Shown here in pieces: positions 13,840-25,800 of a stretch of DNA of 64,000 bases; the first letter of the stretch is position 1; every line of letters starts with the position of its first letter. The notes under the pieces are model-generated. The model searched no databases, was not told where the DNA came from, and saw nothing but the letters and a program-made list of their open reading frames with translations. The stretch spans positions 9,591,754 to 9,655,753 of the forward strand of contig NC_081142.1 in assembly GCF_958295425.1 (NCBI RefSeq), in the 5' to 3' direction. Source of the stretch: Solea solea. Its lineage: Eukaryota; Chordata; Actinopteri; Pleuronectiformes; Soleidae. The position numbers and the translations under genes are program-made.

Positions 13840-16800
13840 TTCCATCATTCGCTTTCACTCTCATGGGAGTTCAGTCAAGTCGTCCTATCAGGTTTCACCT
13901 TAAGCTGTGTAAAGCCACAGTGCGCTCATTTGACTCTGTTGTCCTTACTCGGGCCAATGCAAAGTGGCAGTGATGTGAAGCTTTCTAAGAATAAGAATAA
14001 TTATTGCAGTAAATAATTGCTGTTTTCCCAACTGTGGAGCAAACCTTGGAGGAAACCATTCCAGTGAGCTGTAACCTAGACTCACACAAAACAAAGGGCA
14101 TCTTGGGTAAGCTCATGCATTTTTCAACAAGTCCCCCTCCCCATGAAAACATATTTTCAAATAGGTCAAGGCAGGGGAAAGTATTGGGAAAGTATTTGGC
14201 AGAGTGAGGTGGATGGGGAAAGAGACTCTGCAGCAAGAGTCTTTCTGTCCCCTTGTAGTCACTGATGTTTCTGCCCTCAGGAATAAATGATGATGGGATA
14301 AGTGCTGATAGGATGGAAAGAGACTGAAGGTATATAAGTAACAGATATTCAGCTCATGTGTTTTATCTGTTACAGGAACTAGATAGGAGGAAAGGGAGGA
14401 GAAGGAAGCAAACAAGCCTATTTGGAGGCAGAAGACGATGATCTCACTGGCTGACTTTGCAGCTCACTCCCCCTTTTCATGGCACTCCCTCCCCCACAGG
14501 TGAAGAGGCATGGTTTGCCCCAATAGCCTGTGTCTGAACAGCTACACGTGCAGAGCAACAGGATGTGTGCGCACGCTTGCATCTATGTGTGAGTCTTCCA
14601 CGCATACGGAGCAAAACGAGTTGGGTGTAGCTTTGAGGCACCACAATGCACCTCTGTATTCTGGTAGTGTCGACGGTGAGCCGCTCACATCTGGGTGTTT
14701 TTTACGAGAGGCTGCGAAACACAGGAAGTCCAGATTTCTCTGTGTGTGTGTGTGCACACGCACATGTGTACGTGTGTGTGTGTGTGTGTTTGGGTGCATG
14801 GCCACACATGTCTGATGGAAAGCTGAGGAACTTTACAGCTGTGTTTTGTCCTGATTTACTCAGACGCCAGGGACCAGAGACTGGTCAGCTGCAGTTTCAG
14901 TGTTGGGCAAAGTAATGAAATGAAATGGAAGGCTATATGAGATGCCGTCACAGCAGGCTGATTTTTGGAAAATCTGAGGCCTTCACCTTTTTATTTGTGG
15001 AGACAGTAACTCACGTCTCTAGCCTGAGCCGGCAGACCAATTGATTTGCTTCCATACATCATAACAAGACCAAGCAACATTTGCATTAACAGTCCAGTAC
15101 TGTATCTAACATTAAGGAGGATTTATTGGCAGACATTCAAGATACTACCCATGTGTACGTGTAAGTAGTTTGTAAGTGCACAATCACTTAAAAATAGAAA
15201 TTGTTGTTTTTCACGGCCTCAGAAAAAGCCTTCTTTGACGTACATTTACTAGTACAAGGAGGCCACCGTAATTCCCTGACACTTGAAAAGGAAGGGGTGA
15301 GTGGAGGAGTCGTCCATTTGTTACAATCTGCAGTCTCACCATTAGATGTCACTAATTCTTATACACTGGACCTTTGAATATGGAATATTTTGACACGGCG
15401 TGGCTTCTAATTAAAAAGGTCCTCTGTCAGGTGGTTTGGTTCTTATCATTTCTTATTGTCTGGGGGCTGGCCCTGGGTGCCAGGTCCTCCATGGGTTAGG
15501 CGCACATACATCCAGCTATCTGTGCCTGATAGGCCTGCTGTGGAGGGCCGACCGGACACTGTCATGGTCCCCCACTCTAACTCCTGACCACATCTAGTGA
15601 CAACCCCTACACACACACACACACACAACACTCTGCTTCACTTAACGTGGGACTTTAGTGCTTCAAACTGTTATAGCCAGTGTTGTTGTTGCTGTGGTTC
15701 TACTTGGTGTTTTTTCGTTCATATTATCGTTGCCTTTGTTACTGTCATGGTATAATGTTGTCTTTTGTCTTTAGTGCCTCTCTTTCTCTCCCCTGATCCG
15801 TCTAACACGCATCCACCCCCACCTTCAACCCTACAATAGAAGTCAGTTTAAAGACAGGTGTTTCTCAGCAATTGGGGCGAGAATAACCATGGTCATAATT
15901 TCATAATTATGGTTATAGGAAGTCACAAGGTAATAAAGATGACCCTGTATGGTTCTGTGCACAGCTGCTCTGCTGTAAGAATGTCTGGTTTTCTTTAAGG
16001 CTGACTTGCTAGCCCTTGTTGTCTGGGAAGTGACGTATATCTCCAGGTTATCAGTAAACACGTTTCATGCAACTCCAAGACCGCCCTGGCTTTTCCTTTC
16101 ACTGTTTCTGAACATGTGTACATTTCTGACCATCTGCTGATCTATCTACATAAACACATGGTGTGGCTCCAGTAGAAAATCACAAATCTGTTTCTGATTT
16201 ATTTGAATGTCTGCATTCCACAGGCAAGACGCAAGGCATAGAGATGCTATCTGTAACCCATTGGAGCAGGGTGCTAGAATCAGGCTGCATAATTAAGGCC
16301 GAGGAAATTGGCGTTTCCAAACGGATCTCCATTGAGTTGCAGTTTGTTTCCAACTGCACTAAATGATCCTATTGAATGGAAAGAGGAGCAGTACAATGCA
16401 TAGTGTTTGCCACTATAATAGTCCAATTACAAGGCTTTGTAACTTTGATAAAAACCAATAAATGAAAACCAAGTGTTTAAACACACAGCATTAATTTCTA
16501 CAGTTTGGGGTCTCTCAGCCAAAACCACTTAGTTTGATGACACTGGGAAGTAGCATTGGCTGTTTGGTATTGTTGGCTTGTCTCATTTAGATCCCCTGTG
16601 TTTTTTCACTTTATTGAGAGAGCTTCAGCAGCAGAACACACAGCAAATGACAATAGGTAGGTGTAATCCATCCAAACACACTGACTAACTAGCACCACCC
16701 AATATTTCCTTCCTTACTCTGGCCTTTCATGTGGGCTTTAGCTCAGAAATGAGTGCACAGAAGGGTAAAGCAGATGAAGTCATTAAAAGGCAATCAAAAT

Positions 16801-19800
16801 TAGACGGTCCATTAGTTAGAAATATTGATTTTTATGTATTTGGAGCGTTGAAAACGTTTTGGGTGATGTATGTACACTAATCAACATCTGGCATGGCAAA
16901 AATTAACAATGCATTTAACAGATCATAGAGCAACTCAGTGGCTGAGGATAAAAGTCACCATAAATCCCAGCTGACAGAAACTGAGAATCACCAAGTGTGA
17001 CAATCAATTAGTTCCATCTTCTGCAAAGCTCTCGCAGTTACTTCACTTTCAAGCGTCATTCCGGTCTCTGAGGGACACGAGTCTTGCCAAAGCACTGACT
17101 CTGCAGGAGACTCTGTCCACCCCTTCCTTTTAAGGTTCATCCTTACTTGTAGATGGAACAGATCCCACTTTACACCTCTGGGTCATAACATACATGTATG
17201 GTATTCTATCTGTCTGCAGTCTACCTGTGTGTACAGCCACATGTGTGTAATGGAATGTGAGCATGTGAAAAGTGTCGGACTTCAGGAATGACCCGACAAG
17301 CTGACTTTGGCCAATTGAAGCAATAAAGCTACACTTTGCTTGCTCCCCGAGTGCTGCTTAGTGACCTGATTCCAGCGTGTGCTGTACATAATAACTTCAT
17401 TCTTAAACCCTGCACACAATGCACTGATCTCACAGAGTGTGTGAAATGTGATTTCACACACTCTGCGTGTGCTCACACACACATGCAGAGTGGTCTGCAC
17501 CTAAGGCCTGCAGACTGAGCTGGAGTGGCCAGACTCTCTACTTTAATCCTGATAAAAACCTGGTGACCTGCAGTCTCTAGTGCAAACCTAGGACTCTACA
17601 TGCTACAATTACACTGGCTGCATAACTATTCTGGGGTGGAACCATTACATCTGTAAAATTATAGAGCAATTGAATGAGTAGAAGATGAAACTGCTCAGTG
17701 TAACTGGCTACATCAGGAGTCTAAGCTGCTTGGCAGGTTCAGAAGTTCAGAGGAAAATGCATTATTTCTATACTTAGACTTGCAACAATGATCTAGGGTT
17801 CTGTTCTGCTAATCACTTTGTTCAATAAATGATGAGATATGGCGCTGAAAAGGCCAAAGGCTATAATAAGTAGAATGTAAGCTCAGCTTAGCACAAAGAC
17901 TGGAAACAGCGGGAACAATTAACTCTTTTTTGGACTCTGCAAGACAAAGTAAACTGACTGCAGCTTCATTCTAACTGTAATGGACAGATGAGTGAACTCT
18001 CCAACAGAAAGAGAATAGGCACATTTTCCAAAATGTCAAACAAATCCTTTAATCATAGTTTATGGCTGAATGCAATGATATTTTTTTTTTAATTAGCATT
18101 TCGGGTTCCTTTCTTCCCTGATAAAACATTTGGTCCATAAAATATATATATAATAAAAGTTGTTTGGGAAGAAATGTAAATTGCTCTGGACAAACGTGTC
18201 AGCTTGAATGCAGATAGAATTTGATTCTGTTTATCCCATTATGATGAAGTTTGATGTTAGGAGAACATGTTATTGTATATATACTGTGTGTGTGTGTGTG
18301 TGTGTTTGATTAGAAGCATTACTGACCTCCTGCTCCTGCTCCTGCTCCACAGCTGGGAGAGAGCTGACCATTCGAGCAGGTACACATGTTGGGTCTGGAA
18401 CAGAAGCCATCGCCACAGGAATTCCTGCAAATTGCTGAAGAGGAGGAGAGGGGAGAGGGTAAGAGAGGAGAGAATTTGCTCTTTCACTTGTTTTTCGATA
18501 GTGGCATTTTTTTTTTTTTTATCTTTTCCACTGGGCTTTGTCGTATCAAAAGTTTAAGGATTACTTACGAACAATACACTGGTTCCCGCCGGGCAGTGTC
18601 TTCCATCCTGGACAGCAATATGAATGAAAGCGAGAGCCACACACATTGGGCCTAACGGAGACAAAGAGATAGAACAAACAAACTCACTACTCACCCAGAC
18701 CTCCCAAATATATTTTAGCAAAAATCCCTAAACAAATACACACAGTTTTGAGTAATCTTCTGAGCTGGCCAAGACCTGCACAGCTCTGCTTTCAGAATAA
18801 ACAAAACAACCTTTGATACGAAGCCTCCTCGAGTGATGGATGGAGGTATTTTCAGAGAATGGAGGGAAGAATGAGGCGTAGGATTTTCATTTTCGTTTAA
18901 GGCTAAATTTAACATTTGAAGGACAATAAGGTTCCGCCATTTCCTCAAATCACAGACTTGGCTGTCCTGTCCTCTGGCAAGTATCCAGTCATCCTCCGCA
19001 TTGCTGCCCACCCCCCTCATACAGCTCTGATTCTTCCTGTTCTAGGGAGCCTGCAGTGAACTTTGACCCAGTTTGACAGATGTAGGAGTCATAACAGTGC
19101 ATATAGTGCTTGACTGGCCTGACAGGTTAGCCACAAAGTTTTATGCCGAGGAAATGGCTAAACCACATCTAGAGATGACAAGCTCGGCTCACACACACAT
19201 AAACGTGCAGTGGTACTTAAGTGTGCAGCTGCCTTACAATCTAATGCAAAGTACACTTCCCTTTCACTTTTATCATCCATGAATAATTACACTCCTTTGC
19301 CTGTAGCTCAGTTTATTTAGAACTGGACCCAAAATACCAACATGCATCAATCCCAAAGCCCAACTCCACATCTATAAGGAAGTGTGAGTCACTGTGTGCA
19401 CTCAAGTGAAATACCCTGCAGAAATCGGTTTAACAAGCTGAAGGGATTTCAACCATGTGGTTGTAGTAATGATATCCTTGGTGACCTCTCAGAGTGTGTA
19501 ATGGCAATAATAATAATAATAATGATGATGTGTATATCTGTGCTGGTGGTTTCTTGTTTGCAGGACCATAGCGTGGTAAATTGTGAAAAAGCCTTATCCA
19601 GATGCTCATAGTAGAGTAATTTGCCTCAGGGATCACATCACATCTCACTTTAGTCCATTTCTGCCCCCTGGACACGATTTATGACTGTTTAAACTTAGGC
19701 TACATCACTCTGTGTTTTCTGACAGAGACCGAGGACTAGTAAAATTGGAGAATAATTTAACAAGCCTTTAACAAGGGATACCCTAGCGGTTTGATATACT

Positions 19801-22800
19801 TTTATAAAGTTGAGGCACGTTTAAGGGAGTAGTTAAAATAATCTAAAGGGTCAAGTGGTACTGCAGAGGCTATGATATTCTAGTTTTAGCAGCCTAGAAT
19901 GAATAAAGTTTAAAAAGTTGACCTGACGATTGGCTTTTTCTCTCATAAAAATGTAGATGAGATGGAACATGCAGTTAAAACGTGGGGACTGCAAGACTAG
20001 AGCTAAAGTGGAACGTGAAGTGTTTGCTCTGATGAACTTTTCAAGTTCCTCCAGCATGAAACAGATGACCTTCCTTCCTACTCACTAGACAGCATCCACA
20101 GTAACCCGGGGCTGTCACCAGGCAGATGACAGCTGGGGTTTGAATCTCTGATGCATAGCTAGCAGGGTACACCTCCAACCACATTACCAGATGGTATGTG
20201 GGGGACAGAGAGACAGACAAACAGGTGGGCAAACAGACAAGATATATTTATGTAGGCAGAACTAGTGGTCAGACAGAAAGGGGGAAACTAAAACAGACGT
20301 GGGAGAAAAGACAAAAGCAGAGAGGGCTGAGGCGAAAAACGCGACGGCTGGCTTTGCAGGGAAAGTGGAAGAGGGACGGCAGTGGGGAGAAGGGAAAACA
20401 GGACGGTGGGAAAGGAACAGGAGAACAGTGGGAGGGAAAGCAAAACAAGTTTCTGTTGAGAAGAGGAAGAAGCAGGAGGAGGAGTGGGAGCAGAAAGCAG
20501 GAGATATGGAAACGAAAGGAGACAGCAGAAGCTTGGTGAGGGTCGAACTTCGGGGGGGAAAAAACACACACAAAAAACTTCAGAAATGCATCGATCGAGA
20601 CGTCTGCATTCCGTCAATTAATGAGCAGGGAACCACATTTCCTCCTGATCTAATTAGCTAGAAAACGTTCAAGAATTTCCACTGTTTTAGAACTGGACGA
20701 TGGCAGTATATGGAGGATTATGCAGGCCTGATTTTGAGGTGCTATGGTTTGTTATTCTTCATCTCTCTTTCCCTTCTTCTATCGCAAAGAGGGGGCTTTT
20801 GAGGGTGAAGTAAAACAGACTGAAAGACTGTCATAAAAAAGGAGTTTAAGCCCCAGGGGTTTATCCTCAATTTTGAAATGTCCTACTGTTCTCTGGATTC
20901 AATCTAAAGAAGATTAACTCTTCAGTGGCCATGTCAAAGCCTTTGAAGTTCCCTCCTGCTCTGTGGACGGCTCATTAACTTCTATTAATAGTAATAAAGA
21001 GAAAATGGGTGTTGAATGGAGTTAAAACAAACACAGTAGTGAGGGTTCAAAGTTTAAAAGAGGAGACAGTATCAACCTCCATAATAATCATAAATCTATT
21101 CGCTTGTATTCGCATATCATTTATCATCATGGAACTTAGATAAAAGTCTTTTTGACATTTTCCATAAATTACATGTTCCACAATTAACTTTAGTTTTCTG
21201 TTTTTGTTAAGTATTGAGTGTATATGGCATCCTTTGGTTACCAGAGAGTTATATAAAGTTATACTATTCGAAAACGCTCAATCACCAGTGCTGTTATGAG
21301 GCCGTAGCCTGAGGGTCCTGCTCCTTTGCAGGAATCCAGGGGGTCAAATGTTAAGGCAGTTTAGAGCGGCAGCCTCCACTAAGCTCCAAAGAAGGGCAGA
21401 GCTGGGCAGGCACAGAAAATGACTGCAGACAATCTGTTTTCATAAAGACACAGACCATAAGTTCACAGTTGCCAGGGCTCCAGGTCAGGAGTCTGTGTCC
21501 ATGTGTACTGGTCATAGGTCAAAGGTCTTCTGCCTGGCATCTGAACCACCTCAGCAAAACTCTTCCATGTAGCTGCCTGTAGCAACATCAAGACTTGTTG
21601 GTCATACAAAATGGAGTGTGTAGTAGTTTTGATGGCAGAAATTGAATTTTTTTTTATCATTACTTAAAAGTAAATATGCTTGGTTTTCCTAGACTGACAA
21701 TAAGCGTATTACACGTTTGCAGCGGCCAATATCTTATGCCGTAGGGTCCACGTGAGTCTAGGATTCTATACATATTGCATATTCCAAGTTCTCACCAGGA
21801 ATTTGGCCTAATTTGTACTTCCTTGTATTCTTTGAGTGCGGAGTAGTACATGTGTACAAGTCAGTGGTCTTCCTCACACAACCTCAAGCAAGTTTCCATG
21901 GTTTCGGTCTTCTTCGTTGAGTCTTTTGCCCAACTCACAAAATGTACATCACGTGGAGCCTAAGTCCTCCGTCTCTTACAATCAGCAGTCAGATGTCACT
22001 AATTCTGACACGCATGACCTTTTAGTCTGGTTTTAAAGCAAGGCCGAAGTCTGAAGTATACACAGGAGGCTGAGGCAATTATACACTTATACAAACACAC
22101 TTATGGCTCGTATATTCAATATCTGATAATAAAAACCTCCTTAATGTTACACACTGGATTTGACCACAGGTGGTGATAAATGCTAGATGAGTAGTTAGTG
22201 TACCTTGTGTTTTAGTTTAAGTAGAAGGGAACATGAATACAATTTATAAACATATTAAAATGTCTCATTGTAATGAAAAGCACCATTTAACTTCACTCAC
22301 ATGGCAGATAAAAGCTGTCTGATAAAAGTTTGAAAGCTTCTCATGATTGCTCAGAAGAAAGGAAGGGAAAAAGAAAGCAGTTTGTGATTTTTGCTTAAAC
22401 TGTAAAATCCTTATGAAAAAAAAAAGTCACCAGACTTAAGCAGCTGTGATTATTATGGAGACAAGAAAACAATGGGTCCTTTTCTCTTGGAAATATTGTC
22501 CTTCTAAACCCATGCCATTAAAAAAAAGTGAATTCAATTAAGAGAAAAATCAGAGTGAGAGACTGTTAGCAGTGCAGCCAAGAAGGGACTTGGCCATGTT
22601 TGTTGTGAAGACTCTTCTGGCTGAGAGACAAGAGATTAAGCTCTATATTAAATTAACTTAAACTGTGGTCTACCATATAAGCCCCAGAGAAGATATTTGA
22701 TTATTCTTCTGTGCCATGACAACAAAATGTATCAAATGCCAACATCTTTCTTAACTTGTATGATTCGTGGCTAAACTAATACTGTTTGTGATCAGCTATA

Positions 22801-25800
22801 AAAATAACTTAACTGTAAATCAAACACAGCTCTGCGCAGAAATATGCTCACAAGGAGCCTTTATGCACGAGAATGCACTTTTGTTTTATTTATTGTGAGT
22901 CAGTGTGTGTGGCAGTGTGGAATGTGGGGAGCAGACTGATGGCTAAATCTTTTTACACTGCCTGACATTAAACAGAAACGGCTTTATTCACAGACCACAT
23001 GCCAATCAGCCGTCCCAGATAATCCTCTCCCTCTCTCTCTCTCTCTCTCAGTCTTACTCTGTATGTACAGTAAATATAGAAGGTAGACACATAAAAACCT
23101 AAAATGCTCCCTGAAGCACATTAAACACAAAGAGAGAAGTTGGCAGATGTTCAGTTATCGCAAATACCTTCTGGAGGTGTTTCATGAGTTTTCATTATGC
23201 TCCTTGTCCTCATATCACTTATTTCTGGTGTGACGAAGCCTTATTCTCCTTTCAATGTCTACATAGTAGAGGCAGAGTATAAATAGAGGATACTAACCAG
23301 ACCATTGAGGTGGTATGGACATACAAGAAGGGACTTGAGTGTCCGCCAAGTGAGCCAGCATCCAAAAGGACGCTTTTCAGCAGAACTGGGTACAGCAGAG
23401 CCAAGTTAATATAAGATGAGTGGCTACACCAAAAATACTCCAACGGCTATTCTAACACCAGAGACTGCATTCATCTATAAATATTCAACTTTTTGGGGGC
23501 ATTAAAAAGAAAGTAAGAGAAACCCTCCATGTCTGCCTCACACTTTCCTTCTTTTTTCAACCAACCAGACAGTTCATCACTCATCTAGTAAAGCAGACAA
23601 GCCAGGCAGCCACCCGGGTCTAAAGTCTGATCAGATGCCGCCCCTTGAGTGGACCAGTGCCAGCCTTTAGTGTGGGAGCCAATAAATCAGAGTCAGTCAG
23701 CATAAGACCGGGCACTACCAGAGACAGACCAGGGGATATGGAGCTCCAGCCAGCAAATAAACACTACACCTCAGCCCAAGGCCAGTGTAATGACCATCAT
23801 TAAACTAACCTCCCTCCATCTCCCACAAAGAGAATCTGTGAAGCCCACACTGAGTTACTGACAGACAGTTCACTGTGGTGCAACTATTGGATGAAAGCAT
23901 TATGGTACGACACAAGCATGGGTTTGCATGTATTTTGGGTTGTCGGCGTGAATGAAGGCGGCCGTTGCGTACACTCCGTTAAGGAATATCCAGGCGGTGT
24001 TTATCTCTGGTTGCCATAGCACCGAGTGACTTGGACGGTGTTGGCACCAAAGATTTGTCGTAAAATTCACTGATTTCTGAATAAAACACAGTTGGCTCAC
24101 ACTATCTGACATATCAACACTTAGTCATCACATGAGTGGTTAGATGACGACGAATTATCTCGAATGATTTCAGATGATCTGTAATTGTTTCAGCCAGTGA
24201 CACTGAAACAGTTATACGGCAGAATAATTCAACACATTAAGCGTGTTTGCTTTGGCCAGATTGCATCAGAACATGGGAGCTGGTTTTAAATCTGGGGATA
24301 ATTCCAGTGAGTAATAATTCCAGTGACAGTTACCAGGCAACACCTAGTATTACAATAAAAATAATCAAAAAGATGTTGAACCATTTTGTCAAAAAAAATG
24401 GTTTTTTGTTTGTTACGCTGGATGCTGTGTAAATTTGTCACCTATTTATTTCAGTACACAAAGCCCATTGTATGAGCAATTCATTCCTAACACAGTGGTG
24501 TTTCCAGAACTTAACAATGCAATGGAAAAAGTCTTCAGGCTTTTGTTACTTGTTTTCATGAAACCACACTATTTGACGGGAATAAAAATGCTATTGTGCA
24601 AGGTCTCCTGGTTTCTCTTTTCTCTTCGCTGGCCTTCACTCTCTGTTAATGTGAATTGTAGCTGCAGACAAAACATAAAACATCAAACTCAGTCCCAATC
24701 CTCTCAGTTTATCAGTGAACACATGATGGAGCAGACAGGATAAAGAACATTGAATTAAAAGTGAAATAACTTCATATAAACCATAAATGCAAATATAGGA
24801 ATTGACTTCAAAATGAACCATAATAAAATAAAAGTGGAATTCTATTTCTATTATGCAGCTGGAACCTGTGCAGAACATGTTTTTCTAAAAGAAAAAAAAC
24901 ACCAGTTCCAGACTGCATGTAGGCTTAGCCACACGCTATTAATGAGCCTCAACTGAACTCAATTTACAAAGTTTGGTTTTTTTGTCCGTCTCTTTCACTG
25001 TTGATCTTCTTTTTCATGTCTTTCATCTAATTTCCTTAGGTACTCTGCTTTCTTTTCTTGTGTGCCTCTCCTGACCTCTGTTATTCCTTCGGCTGTTTTG
25101 TCACCTACAGCAATGAAACAAATGCCCCCTTTCATACCCCCCCCTTGGGTGATACGAATACCTCATTTCCTGTGGCTTGGCACTGGGGGGGAAACCATAA
25201 GCTGGGACAGATGGGAGAATGATTGGAATAACTGACGCTGACACCAAAAAACGGGCCCCAACAAAACATCTTTTGTTTTGTGGCGAAATATACAGTAAGA
25301 ACGTTTTTATTTGCTACACTGACATACGTCCCACACCCAGATCTGGGGGTGTTTGGTTGGCTTGGGGGGGGTCGCAGCTGGTGAGAGGTGATGTGATCCC
25401 TGCAGTCCATTTCACTGGATACTCCCCACATACAGGCACTCAAATAAACAACACCTTTAAAAACACACACATGTATGTTCACATGTTACGCACACACACC
25501 ATTCTCCCCACTGCTTGCCTCAAGGTAAAACCCCGGGGGCGGCGATCACACCCCAGCAGCCCTGAACTACTTTCTCCAGATCAACTAATACACTCAAGGG
25601 AATTTGGGGAATCATGCTTTTCTCTCATTATTCTCCATGAGATGTAAGGAAAGCTGCATTTCCCCTCTCTTTCCCACGAAAATGTCAATTTGCTGTAAAC
25701 ACACTGTGGGATTCCAGTGTGGCAAGCTGCCTGTTAAGGTTGAACATGTGCTGTTTTTGTGAAAACAATGTGGTAGTATTCAGCAGCATAATTTGTTATA

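Larger units (their letters stand above)
12396..18326 (-). other. Fibrillin intron 3
   Basis: This 5.9-kb intron holds a CT microsatellite (about 13808-13838), GT tracts near 14743-14790 and 18285-18304, a small inverted-repeat element copy (15086-15377) and a perfect hairpin at 17433-17465. No additional exon was found. Confidence 0.7.

Noticed and set aside
20198..20661. Several overlapping open frames of 100-120 codons on both strands
   Set aside because: They arise from purine/pyrimidine bias that removes stop codons. Translations are low complexity.
25132..25647. Overlapping 142- and 116-codon frames on opposite strands
   Set aside because: No similarity to any domain, no codon bias, no splice sites; they lie in fibrillin intron 1.
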